A stretch of 12,315 bases of DNA, from the NCBI GenBank assembly GCA_964592905.1, contig CAZQGJ010000027.1:1-12315 (forward strand). The letters run 5' to 3'. The position numbers and the translations under genes are program-made. The notes beneath the pieces were generated by a model that saw only the letters and a program-made list of their open reading frames with translations, was not told where the DNA came from and did no database searches. The first letter of the stretch is position 1. Every line of letters starts with the position of its first letter. Source of the stretch: CAZQGJ01 sp964592905. GTDB taxonomy: Bacteria > Patescibacteriota > UBA1384 > CAYGGE01. Below are positions 1 through 7,205 of the stretch, in pieces.

Positions 1-795
1 TTAATTGAAGGAGAGATGTTTAAAGTTAATTCTGGCGATGTAATCGTTTTGGGCGAGGCCACCGCCAAAGCCCTCTTTGGTGAAACTAGTCCAATCGGCC
101 ACAAAGTCAGCCTTAGCGGCGCTAAAGAGCTGACTGTGATTGGCGTCATGAAATCTAAGCAGACCAGCGCCCTGGCCAGCCAAGATTTGAATACCTTAGC
201 GGCCATTCCCTTTGACACCGCTACCGCCCTCAACCGTAATCAAGTTAAGATCATGCGGGCCTACATCAAAGCTAGCGACGAGGCCGATATAAAGGTAGTC
301 AAGGATCAGCTCAAAGCCACCATTCTAGCGCTTCATCAGGGGCAGGATGATTTCTCGATCCTGACTCAAGATGATTTACTCGGCTTGTTTAGCACCTTTT
401 TAGACTTGGCTACCAATATGGTTTCGGCCATCGCCGGCATTTCGTTAGTAGTTGGCGGTATCGGCATTATGAATATTATGTTGGTCACAGTGACAGAGAG
501 AACCCGCGAGATCGGTTTGCGCAAAGCTCTGGGTGCCACCAAGCTAGCGATCCTGTGGCAATTCCTGACCGAGGCGGTGGTAGTGACATTGATCGGTGCC
601 ATGGTTGGCCTGGCGATTGCCCTCGGGGCGGGAGCGGCCATCGCTAGTCAAAGCGAGCTCAACCCCAGCGTCAGTCTAATGACGATCGGCTTGGCCTGTG
701 GGATCGCGATTGTCGTCGGTGTTATCTTTGGCCTTTGGCCGGCGATGCGAGCTGCTCAAAAAGACCCGATCGAAGCGCTGCGGTATGAATCCTAA
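1..795 (+). CDS. MacB/FtsX-type ABC transporter permease, C-terminal part (5' end outside window)
   Basis: This is the membrane subunit of a MacB-like (type VII) ABC exporter, a family that couples cytoplasmic ATP hydrolysis to periplasmic or extracellular conformational change. The reading frame is open from base 1, and the residues before the first ATG (LIEGE at 1-15) match the family's periplasmic domain, so the ATG at 16 is not the real start. Visible are the end of the MacB periplasmic core (the LFG...PIGHKV and LTVIGVM segments) and three C-terminal membrane helices. The first helix leads into the family hallmark TERTREIGLRKALGAT, and the protein ends with the typical DPIEALRYE tail. 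With 264 residues present, about 130-150 are missing compared with usual permeases. A partner ATPase is expected upstream but not seen. The next gene follows after 13 bases on the same strand. The substrate cannot be inferred. Confidence 0.93.
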   Translation, partial: LIEGEMFKVNSGDVIVLGEATAKALFGETSPIGHKVSLSGAKELTVIGVMKSKQTSALASQDLNTLAAIPFDTATALNRNQVKIMRAYIKASDEADIKVVKDQLKATILALHQGQDDFSILTQDDLLGLFSTFLDLATNMVSAIAGISLVVGGIGIMNIMLVTVTERTREIGLRKALGATKLAILWQFLTEAVVVTLIGAMVGLAIALGAGAAIASQSELNPSVSLMTIGLACGIAIVVGVIFGLWPAMRAAQKDPIEALRYES

Positions 796-808
796 CCAAC
801 TCAATTGA

Positions 809-1369
809 ATGAAGATATACACTCGTACTGGCGACCAAGGTCAAACCTCGCTTTATGGTGGTAGTCGCGTCAATAAGACCGATCACCGGATTCAAGCTAT
901 TGGTCAGATCGATCTGCTCAACGCCGAACTCGGCTGGCTGATCGCTCACTATCGCATCGAAAAGCCAGAAGCGAGAATAATCGATCAACTCACTCAGATA
1001 CAAAGCCATCTGTTTATTATAGGTAGCTGTCTGGCCAGCCTCGACCCGAAGGCGCCACCTCTGAAGATTCAACTGATCGACAATCAAGTCATCGAAGAGT
1101 TAGAACAAGAGATCGATCGGTTATCTGAGTTTTTAGAACCTTTAACCAACTTTATCTTGCCTGGCGGCTCTCTACTTTCGGCCCAAACGCAAGTTTTACG
1201 CTCACAAAGTCGTATAGCCGAGACCATGAGTTGGCAAACTGAGCTGAATATAAAATATCCCGAGGCTAGTCGTTATCTCAATCGTTTATCTGACTTTTTC
1301 TTTGTTTTGGCTAGATACTTTAACTATCGAGCTAAAGTGGAAGAGCCCCTCTGGGAACCACGAACTTGA
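809..1369 (+). CDS. PduO-type cob(I)alamin adenosyltransferase
   Basis: This cytoplasmic enzyme transfers the 5'-deoxyadenosyl group of ATP to cob(I)alamin, making adenosylcobalamin. The 186-residue length is normal for the family. The N-terminal ATP loop is intact (YTRTGDQGQTSLYGG, residues 4-18, with K23). The aspartate of the DELN motif is kept at D35, but the motif reads DLLN. F115 sits in FILPGG where the family has its cobalamin-facing Phe. In the helix usually reading RTxxRRAER, this protein has R131, R135 and E138 but Ile at 136 instead of the second Arg. The C-terminal NRLSDFFFVLARY block (158-170) is typical. It starts 13 bases after the ABC permease, with no clear Shine-Dalgarno, so it is probably co-transcribed. 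It converges on the next gene with 17 bases between. No cobalamin synthesis gene is nearby, which suggests salvage of imported B12 for an enzyme elsewhere, such as a class II ribonucleotide reductase (inference). Confidence 0.9.
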   Translation: MKIYTRTGDQGQTSLYGGSRVNKTDHRIQAIGQIDLLNAELGWLIAHYRIEKPEARIIDQLTQIQSHLFIIGSCLASLDPKAPPLKIQLIDNQVIEELEQEIDRLSEFLEPLTNFILPGGSLLSAQTQVLRSQSRIAETMSWQTELNIKYPEASRYLNRLSDFFFVLARYFNYRAKVEEPLWEPRT

Positions 1370-1386
1370 TTAAGGTTAAACCAAAG

Positions 1387-3621
1387 CTATCGTTGGCTAA
1401 ATAAGCTAAAGAAGCCGGCCTGTATCTGCCTAAAGATATTGCGTACAGAGTTTGGTTTACCCTCCTGCCTAGTAGCTTGATTAACAGGAAGGACTTTTGA
1501 GGTAGGCGTTGGGTCGGTGATACGAAACTGACCAGAGTCGTCGGTTGGCGAGGTGCTGATAGTTGGAGTTGGAGTGACCGGAGCTGGCAAACTCGAAACA
1601 ACTGGATTCGGTTTCGAACTAGCCGATGGCGTTGGCGTAGTCCGACAGCGTAAGTCGTGACAGATAACGGCTGGCGTAGCGGTTGGCGATGGGCTTGCCT
1701 TGGGAGTAGCGCTAGCCGTTGCCGTTGCCGTGGGTGTCGGAATCGGTGTTGGCGTCGATGTTGGAACCGGCGTAGTGGTTGGTGTAACGGTTGGAGTCGT
1801 GGTCGGGATTGGACTATAAACCGGAGAGGGGGTAACCAGTTGATCGTCTTCACCAGTCGAATCATAAGGGCGGTCGTATTCTATATCGAGACGGATATTT
1901 TGACAGTTTTCGACTAATGAACGACTGCCGGCTACACTAAGGTCGGTAATGATCTGCCGATAGTACTGGGCAAATTTAGGATCATTGACTCCCTTAGTAG
2001 GCCGATCGATCAAAGTTCTGATAGTTAAAGTTGCCTGTTTCGCTGGATCGATAGTTGAATAGTTTAACGACTGGACTATGGCCGACTGCAGGCAGTAGTT
2101 CAAGACTTGAGTTGAACCGTTACGAACATAGGTATTATCGAAATCATCCTTAAACTCAGCCAGATTCTGCTCGCTCTCGGGCCAGTCAGAGGTGTTGGCC
2201 TTGCGCTGATAAAAAATTCTCGGGGTGCCCGGAGCCCCTGCCGAAACGGCCGGCTCAAACTGAGTTGATTGATTACAGATCTTGCCGCAAGGAAAGCGAG
2301 TAAAATCAGCCGTAACAGTAGTAAATTGACTTCGATATTGGCTGGTTTTCGGGTTTGTCGCACCGAGGAAATCAGGGACGCTGTCAACTCGCTGCAACTT
2401 ATCAAGATAGTAAACTTGATCAGCCGATCGATAAACTAGGTCGAACCTGTACTGACAGAAACTTTGCAAAGTCAACTCAGGGTTGGACTGTAAGCCGGTC
2501 GCCTGACAGGCGTTCGGGTCGAGATTATCAGAAAGGACAGGTGTTGACAGCTGGGTTTTTTCGTCGGCCTCGGCAGCGATGATTAAGCCAGTCTGATTAT
2601 CCACAAAACGATAGCGGGCCGTCGAGCTGGCTAACTTGGGGCTGCTCTGTTGCCAAACAGCCGCGGTACGCACCGAGTAGCGCTTCTCTGCGGCCTGCGT
2701 GGGAGTTTTGGGCACAACTACCGCATACTCGGTACCGGAGATCGTCACCCGTGAACGGAGATCGTACCAATAAGCAACATTAATCAAACCCTGATAGTTG
2801 TTGGCTAAGGTAGAGCGAGCTTCGGTTGGTATGCCGTTCTCGACAACTATAGCTGGCAAGGTCGAGGTGCCGATTAGCTTGATAGTTAGCCCTGAGGGCG
2901 ATCGACTATCTCGGTGTAAGACGCCGGCCAAGGCGTGGCCGAGCTCTCGGGTGTTGGCCGACGAGCCACCAAGGTCGGAGTCGTCGCTAATCATCGGCAG
3001 TGGACCGTTAGCTAATTGAGGGCCGAGAGGATAGTTGAGATCAAAGTCCTCAACTAAAAAGACGCTGGTCGTCGGGCGGTAATAGCTACCGGCCGAAGCT
3101 GTCGGCGCATCTTGGATCTTGGCTAAACGGCCTTTGATCAGATATTGATTAGCGTCGCCGGGCTGTCGCAGACGTTGGTAGAGGGCGGCCAGAGTGACCT
3201 CGGCCGGTAGGCCAGATTGCACCAGTTTGACCGGCAATGAACCGATAATTGTGTTATTAGGGGCGGTCTCGGCCAGCTTTTCTGGCTCTTGGCGAGCCGT
3301 CAGTTGATCTAGCTTGGCCAGAGCCTCGACCGAGAGGACATAGGGATAGATCTGATCGCTGACTGGACCTTGAGCGTTAGTCAACAAGATTTGGCGCACT
3401 CTATAAGCGTCAAAGTTAGTGGCAAAGAGAGCTTGATTATCGGTCAGGCTAGGCAGAACTTGGACCTGATCCAAGGTTGGCAGATAGGCCAGCTGTGGGG
3501 AATCGCTAAAACGAGTAGTGGTCGTCGGCTCGTCGGCCGAAACACCAAAGCGCAGAGTCGCTCCAATGACGATAACTAGGACAAACAATCCCACATAGAT
3601 CAGTGACTGTCGCGCGCTCAT
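1387..3621 (-). CDS. Large membrane-anchored or secreted protein with Pro/Thr-rich C-terminal region, function unknown
   Basis: I do not recognise this 744-residue protein. It has an N-terminal hydrophobic helix (about residues 7-23, after MSARQS), which serves as signal anchor or signal peptide. A roughly 570-residue region follows, probably folded and outside the membrane, rich in Tyr/Asn/Gln/Ser and with six of the eight cysteines. Residues about 595-695 are a Pro/Thr/Ser low-complexity stretch resembling a cell-surface linker, interrupted by a CHDLRC pair (C654, C659). The protein ends in a short amphipathic segment rich in Phe and Arg/Gln. I chose ATG at 3621 because AAGGAGG lies two bases upstream of it and a promoter at 3653-3681 gives a leader of about 25 nt. 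A TTG at 3636 in the same frame would extend it by five residues. The cysteines suggest disulfides outside the cell. Possible roles are surface attachment or wall-associated scaffold, neither shown by sequence. Confidence 0.85.
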   Translation of the reverse strand: MSARQSLIYVGLFVLVIVIGATLRFGVSADEPTTTTRFSDSPQLAYLPTLDQVQVLPSLTDNQALFATNFDAYRVRQILLTNAQGPVSDQIYPYVLSVEALAKLDQLTARQEPEKLAETAPNNTIIGSLPVKLVQSGLPAEVTLAALYQRLRQPGDANQYLIKGRLAKIQDAPTASAGSYYRPTTSVFLVEDFDLNYPLGPQLANGPLPMISDDSDLGGSSANTRELGHALAGVLHRDSRSPSGLTIKLIGTSTLPAIVVENGIPTEARSTLANNYQGLINVAYWYDLRSRVTISGTEYAVVVPKTPTQAAEKRYSVRTAAVWQQSSPKLASSTARYRFVDNQTGLIIAAEADEKTQLSTPVLSDNLDPNACQATGLQSNPELTLQSFCQYRFDLVYRSADQVYYLDKLQRVDSVPDFLGATNPKTSQYRSQFTTVTADFTRFPCGKICNQSTQFEPAVSAGAPGTPRIFYQRKANTSDWPESEQNLAEFKDDFDNTYVRNGSTQVLNYCLQSAIVQSLNYSTIDPAKQATLTIRTLIDRPTKGVNDPKFAQYYRQIITDLSVAGSRSLVENCQNIRLDIEYDRPYDSTGEDDQLVTPSPVYSPIPTTTPTVTPTTTPVPTSTPTPIPTPTATATASATPKASPSPTATPAVICHDLRCRTTPTPSASSKPNPVVSSLPAPVTPTPTISTSPTDDSGQFRITDPTPTSKVLPVNQATRQEGKPNSVRNIFRQIQAGFFSLFSQR

Positions 3622-3652
3622 AGCCTCCTTCGCCAAACAAAGTTATAGCTTT

Positions 3653-3681
3653 ATTCTGAAACGCTCCGTTGTAGCTGTCAA
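3653..3681 (-). promoter_or_regulatory. Sigma70-like promoter for the large surface protein
   Basis: Read on the minus strand, a perfect -35 box TTGACA (3676-3681) is followed by a 17-base spacer and a -10 box CAGAAT (3653-3658, four of six consensus bases). Predicted transcription starts near 3646, about 25 nt before the ATG at 3621, leaving room for the AAGGAGG ribosome site. Confidence 0.6.
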
Positions 3682-3685
3682 CAGC
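3674..3685. repeat. 12-bp dyad GCTGTCAACAGC overlapping a -35 box
   Basis: Perfect inverted repeat with 5-bp arms (GCTGT / ACAGC) around a 2-base centre, lying across the TTGACA of the leftward promoter and about 26 bases before the start of the rightward thioredoxin reductase gene. Its position suits an operator for the divergent pair, but the arms are short enough to arise by chance. Confidence 0.35.
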
Positions 3686-3710
3686 AAGGTGGCAATGCTA
3701 AGCTATATAT

Positions 3711-4700
3711 ATGCAGAAAGAGGCACAAAACTCCTATCAATTAGCGATTATCGGCGGCGGTGCAGCCGGCTTAGCGGCCGGACTCTACGCTGGTCGCTAC
3801 GGGTTGAAAACCGTTCTGTTTGAGGGGCCACTGCCCGGTGGTCAGACCACGACGGCGGCCTTGATCGAGAACTATCCTGGTATCCTCAAAGTCGATGGTG
3901 CCGCCTTGATTCAGACAATGCGCCAACAGGCGGTGGCAGCCGGGGCGACTCTCGTCACCACCACGATTACCGAGGTCGAGCGAGAGCCAGATGAGCTATT
4001 CAAGTTAACCGACGGGCAAGCTCGGACCAGCTTAGCTAAGACACTAATCATCGCCTCGGGAACCGAGCGACGACATCTTGGCCTAGCCAACGAGGCCGCT
4101 TTGGTTGGCAAAGGCGTGAGCTACTGTGCCACCTGCGATGGGCCGCTCTTTAAAAACAAAAGTGTGGCCATAGTCGGTGGCGGCGATGCTGCCGTCAAGA
4201 GCGCCATCGATTTAGCTGGCTTAGTTAAGAGACTCTACTTAATCTATCGCGAACCAGAGTTGCAGGCCGAGGCGATTAATTTGCAGGCTTTGCAACAACG
4301 GCCCAATATCGAATACTTAGCCGAGAACCAGGTTAGCGAGCTGATCGGTCAAGAGCGCTTGCGCGGGGTGAAGTTAGCCAAAATACCTAACAATTGGCCG
4401 AGCAATATCCTAGAGCTCGACGGTCTCTTTATCGAGATTGGTGCCGATCCTAACCTCGAACCGTATACTAAACTCGACTTGAGTCTCGATTCCGCCGGAC
4501 GGATTGAAGTGACCAAAGCGATGGCGACCTCGGTGCCGGGCGTTTTTGCCGCTGGCGACATCGCCAACGGTAGTTTAGATTTTTGGCAGGATATAACGGC
4601 GGCAGCCGGTGGCGCCACCGCCGCGACCGCCGCTTGGCACTATCTCAATCAACACGCCCATCGTTGCCAACATGGCTATAGCCTAAGGAAGTCGCAATGA
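3711..4700 (+). CDS. Thioredoxin reductase-like flavoprotein
   Basis: This is a two-domain FAD/pyridine-nucleotide disulfide oxidoreductase of the low-molecular-weight TrxR family, which reduces thioredoxin-like partners in the cytoplasm. Seen in order: the FAD-binding GGGAAG (15-20), the redox-active CATC (C139, C142), a second dinucleotide motif GGGDAA (156-161), and the FAD-contacting FAAGD (279-283). The length of 329 is normal. The NADPH phosphate-binding HRRxxxR of the classical enzyme is replaced by YREPELQ at 179-185, so only one of three arginines remains. NADH or another donor may be used (inference). No thioredoxin gene is adjacent. There is no clear Shine-Dalgarno before the ATG at 3711, but the next Met is at residue 70, beyond the FAD motif, so this start is the only sensible one. 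It is the first gene of an operon; its stop overlaps the next start (ATGA). Confidence 0.92.
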   Translation: MQKEAQNSYQLAIIGGGAAGLAAGLYAGRYGLKTVLFEGPLPGGQTTTAALIENYPGILKVDGAALIQTMRQQAVAAGATLVTTTITEVEREPDELFKLTDGQARTSLAKTLIIASGTERRHLGLANEAALVGKGVSYCATCDGPLFKNKSVAIVGGGDAAVKSAIDLAGLVKRLYLIYREPELQAEAINLQALQQRPNIEYLAENQVSELIGQERLRGVKLAKIPNNWPSNILELDGLFIEIGADPNLEPYTKLDLSLDSAGRIEVTKAMATSVPGVFAAGDIANGSLDFWQDITAAAGGATAATAAWHYLNQHAHRCQHGYSLRKSQ

Positions 4701-5548
4701 AAACCGAACATTTAACACCGCTAGTTCATCACGCCCAACAGATTAGGATCGCCATCATCGAGATGCTCTTGGCGGCTGGCTCCGGCCATTCGGCCGGTCC
4801 GCTGGGCATGGCCGATGTTATGACCGCGCTCTATTTTATCTGCTTGAATATCGATCCCGAGCGGCCGAACTGGGCCGGCCGAGATCGGCTCTATCTGTCC
4901 TGTGGCCATATCGCGCCAGTTCTTTATGCGACCTTAGCCGAGCGTGGTTTCTTTCCCAAAAAAGAGCTTAAAACCTTGCGACAGTTTGGCAGTCGACTGC
5001 AAGGACACCCACATATTCAAAGCCTGCCGGGGATTGAGAATACCTCTGGCCCACTCGGGCAAGGGTTGTCACAGGCGATTGGCGCCGCTTTGGCCGCTCG
5101 CCTCCTCGACCAAAAACAACACATTTTCTGTATTCTTTCCGATGGCGAACATGACGAAGGGCAAACTTACGAGGCGCTACTCTATGCCGGTGCTCATCGC
5201 CTGAACAATCTGATCGCTTTAGTTGATCGCAATAATATTCAGATCGATGGCCCGACCGAAAAAGTCCTGCCGCTAGAGCCGTTAGATCAAAAATATCAGG
5301 CCTTTGGCTGGCAAGTCTACGAAGTCGATGGCCATAATCTGGCCGAGATCATCACTGCCGTGGCGGCGGCTCGAGAACAGAGTCAGGGACCGGCCGTCAT
5401 CATCTGCCACACTATTCCCGGCAAGGGCGTCGATTTTATGGAGAACGATTACCGTTGGCATGGCCAACCGCCCAACACTAAACAGGCCAAAGTGGCTCTA
5501 GCCGAATTGCGTAGTTTAGGCGGCCGTATCAAGCGAAGCGAGGCATAG
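4697..5548 (+). CDS. Transketolase, N-terminal (thiamine pyrophosphate-binding) subunit
   Basis: This is half of a split transketolase, the cytoplasmic TPP enzyme moving two-carbon ketol units between sugar phosphates in the non-oxidative pentose phosphate pathway. The 283-residue protein carries the diphosphate-binding domain. It shows GHSAGPLG (30-37), CGHIAP (69-74), GHP (103-105), and the cofactor motif as SDGEHDEGQ...DRNN with D149, E151 and N179. The usual first Gly of GDG is Ser148; the Mg2+-binding Asp and Asn are present. HG at 255-256 closes the domain. The start overlaps the previous stop by 4 bases and is preceded by AAGGAAG (4685-4691) at a good distance. The C-terminal subunit follows directly, so the two surely form one enzyme. 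A specialised use, such as a DXS-like or other ketolase reaction, cannot be excluded from sequence, but the architecture is that of archaeal-type split transketolases. Confidence 0.93.
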   Translation: MKTEHLTPLVHHAQQIRIAIIEMLLAAGSGHSAGPLGMADVMTALYFICLNIDPERPNWAGRDRLYLSCGHIAPVLYATLAERGFFPKKELKTLRQFGSRLQGHPHIQSLPGIENTSGPLGQGLSQAIGAALAARLLDQKQHIFCILSDGEHDEGQTYEALLYAGAHRLNNLIALVDRNNIQIDGPTEKVLPLEPLDQKYQAFGWQVYEVDGHNLAEIITAVAAAREQSQGPAVIICHTIPGKGVDFMENDYRWHGQPPNTKQAKVALAELRSLGGRIKRSEA

Positions 5549-6529
5549 ATGTTACTTAATCCCGATCTTTATTCACCCGATGTTGCTACCGCCGCCACTC
5601 GCGATGGCTTTGGTCAAGCTTTAGTCGAGTTAGCTGCGGCGCAAAAACGGGTCGTCGGACTGACCGCCGACCTGACCGAATCGGTGCGTATGGCCGAGTT
5701 TGCCGAGCACTTTCCGGAGCGGTTTTTTGAGATGGGCGTCGCCGAACAGAACATGATCGGCGTAGCGGCCGGCTTAGCCGCTAACGGTCTGATCCCCTTT
5801 GCCGCCTCTTATGCCACCTTTAGTCCCGGGCGGAGTCTGGACCAGATTCGCACCAGCGTGGCGATTAGTAACTTAAATGTCAAAATCATCGGCGCTCATG
5901 CCGGCCTATCGGTGGGACCAGACGGCGCCACCCATCAAGCTCTCGAAGATATCGCCCTGATGCGAACCTTGCCGAATATGGTCGTTGTTTCGCCCGCCGA
6001 TAATCTTGAGGCAGCCAAGGCGACGCTGGCAATCGGTAAACACGTTGGCCCCAGCTATCTACGACTGCATCGCGAGGCCAGTCCGATCATTACCACTGGC
6101 TCAACACCGTTTACTCTCGGTAAGATGTCGGTCCTCCGCGACGGCGAGTCGGTGGCTATCTTGGCCACTGGTCCAATCCTGTTTCAAGCTTTATTAGCGG
6201 CTAAGATCTTAGCGCAACGCAAGATCCAGGCTACCGTCGTCAATGTTTCGACTATCAAGCCTCTAGATACAGTCACTTTGGCTCGTTTGGCTCGTAACCT
6301 CCCGGCGATGGTAGTTGTCGAGGAACACCAGTCAGCCGGCGGACTGTTCGGCGCTATCGCCGAGTGGTCGGTCGCTAATCACCCTTTACCGATAGCTAGC
6401 GTCGGCGTGGCCGATCGCTTTGGTCAATCCGGCAAGGTTGATGAGCTTTACGAGGAGTACGGACTGAAAGCCGGACAGATCTGTTTAGTTGTCGAGAGAT
6501 TATTGAAGTCGCTTAAAGTTGCCCGCTAG
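5549..6529 (+). CDS. Transketolase, C-terminal (pyrimidine-binding) subunit
   Basis: This is the second half of the split transketolase, 326 residues. It contains the Pyr domain with the catalytic glutamate that activates the TPP aminopyrimidine (E66 in GVAEQNM), the aromatic SYATF segment (88-92), and the GAHAGLSVGPDGATHQ block (115-130) with H117 and H129 near the active site. It also has the C-terminal transketolase domain (about 190-320). The ATG abuts the TAG stop of the N-terminal subunit with no intervening base, and GAGG (5540-5543) lies five bases upstream, so the pair is translationally coupled. Its last 17 bases overlap the 3' end of a minus-strand ORF. The architecture also resembles other TPP enzymes (DXS, pyruvate dehydrogenase E1 beta), but the adjacent N-half and these motifs favour transketolase. 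Confidence 0.93.
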   Translation: MLLNPDLYSPDVATAATRDGFGQALVELAAAQKRVVGLTADLTESVRMAEFAEHFPERFFEMGVAEQNMIGVAAGLAANGLIPFAASYATFSPGRSLDQIRTSVAISNLNVKIIGAHAGLSVGPDGATHQALEDIALMRTLPNMVVVSPADNLEAAKATLAIGKHVGPSYLRLHREASPIITTGSTPFTLGKMSVLRDGESVAILATGPILFQALLAAKILAQRKIQATVVNVSTIKPLDTVTLARLARNLPAMVVVEEHQSAGGLFGAIAEWSVANHPLPIASVGVADRFGQSGKVDELYEEYGLKAGQICLVVERLLKSLKVAR

Positions 6530-7193
6530 GTAGGGCCTGAGTAGAAGCTGCATTTGTTCCGGCTGGTAACGCAGCTGGTTGAGTTGATCCGAATTTGCAA
6601 TTGATAGCAGCCACTGCTTGAGCAGCAAAATTTCGCGCCTGTTCAATTTTTGATCTCCATTCACTTGGCAATCGCGAATCGTTCTCACCTGTATAAAGGT
6701 TAATACCCAAATTTCTAGCTTCGAGCCACACCTCTTGAATCAGTCTCTTCATCTCGGCTGGGATTGACTCGAGATCGCCTTTGTGTTTGCGTAAATCTTC
6801 CTCGGTCAGCATAAGTTCATATTGAAGCTCCGTCATATCAGATTGCCAGACACTAAAGCGCGCCTTAACAGACGAAGAAATACTAAAGAACGATGGCGGC
6901 TTGGGTTTAGTCGCATTTAACCGTTCGATCATTGCCATATTCTCTTGACGTTTTAGCTCTAATGACTCAATCTTTTTGCTCAGTTCGGCTCTACGTGCAA
7001 ACTCATTTGGTATCGCCTTAATCTTAGCCAGTAAAGCGTCAAGTTGGCTAACTTTATCCTGCTTTTGCGCCAGCTCTTGCTGCCAAGCGGGCTTAAACTC
7101 ATCTAGTTCGGCAACGATCTCGGCGATCAATATTTCGTCTTCTGGCTTGAGACGATATGGTACTTGAACTTGCTTAAGTAGTAATATCGGCAA
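6513..7193 (-). CDS. Unrecognised coiled-coil protein (possibly the 3' part of a TAG-split gene)
   Basis: I do not recognise this 226-residue product. It is largely helical: residues about 17-95 are rich in Glu/Gln/Lys/Leu with heptad-like spacing, 115-160 form another charged helical stretch, and the last 25 residues are Ala/Pro/Ser/Gln-rich. No membrane segment or catalytic motif is seen. The only start near its 5' end is a TTG at 7193 with no ribosome site at a useful distance. Going upstream, the same frame stays open for five codons to the TAG that ends the preceding ORF. This region may therefore be the C-terminal half of one roughly 555-residue protein interrupted by an amber codon, or a downstream gene with a weak start. 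It is lower in GC than its neighbours (40% in one line counted by hand, 6781-6840). Its 3' end overlaps the transketolase gene tail to tail by 17 bases. Confidence 0.55.
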   Translation of the reverse strand: MPILLLKQVQVPYRLKPEDEILIAEIVAELDEFKPAWQQELAQKQDKVSQLDALLAKIKAIPNEFARRAELSKKIESLELKRQENMAMIERLNATKPKPPSFFSISSSVKARFSVWQSDMTELQYELMLTEEDLRKHKGDLESIPAEMKRLIQEVWLEARNLGINLYTGENDSRLPSEWRSKIEQARNFAAQAVAAINCKFGSTQPAALPAGTNAASTQALPSGQL

Positions 7194-7205
7194 ACCGCAA
7201 CGACG

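Noticed and set aside
16..18. ATG as start of the ABC permease
   Set aside because: The frame is open to base 1, and the upstream residues continue the family's periplasmic domain, so the gene begins outside the window.
722..1087. Minus-strand 121-codon ORF
   Set aside because: It is antisense to the ABC permease end and the adenosyltransferase, both well supported by conserved motifs.
1560..1850. Possible tandem repeat or CRISPR-like array from recurring GGCGTTGG-like words
   Set aside because: The words are irregular in spacing and come from Pro/Thr codons of the surface protein; no uniform repeats and spacers are present.
1332..1865. Minus-strand 177-codon ORF rich in Arg, Gln and Leu
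   Set aside because: It is an out-of-frame shadow of the Pro/Thr-coding repeat in the large surface protein gene; its composition is an artefact of repetitive codons.
1657..1917. Plus-strand ORF rich in Trp, Arg and Cys
   Set aside because: It is a shadow of the Pro/Thr-rich repeat; Trp, Arg and Cys come from the reverse complement of Thr and Pro codons and do not resemble a cysteine-rich peptide family.
3704..3709. TATATA as the -10 box of the thioredoxin reductase operon
   Set aside because: It ends one base before the ATG at 3711, so a transcript starting there would lack the start codon. The next Met is past the FAD motif.
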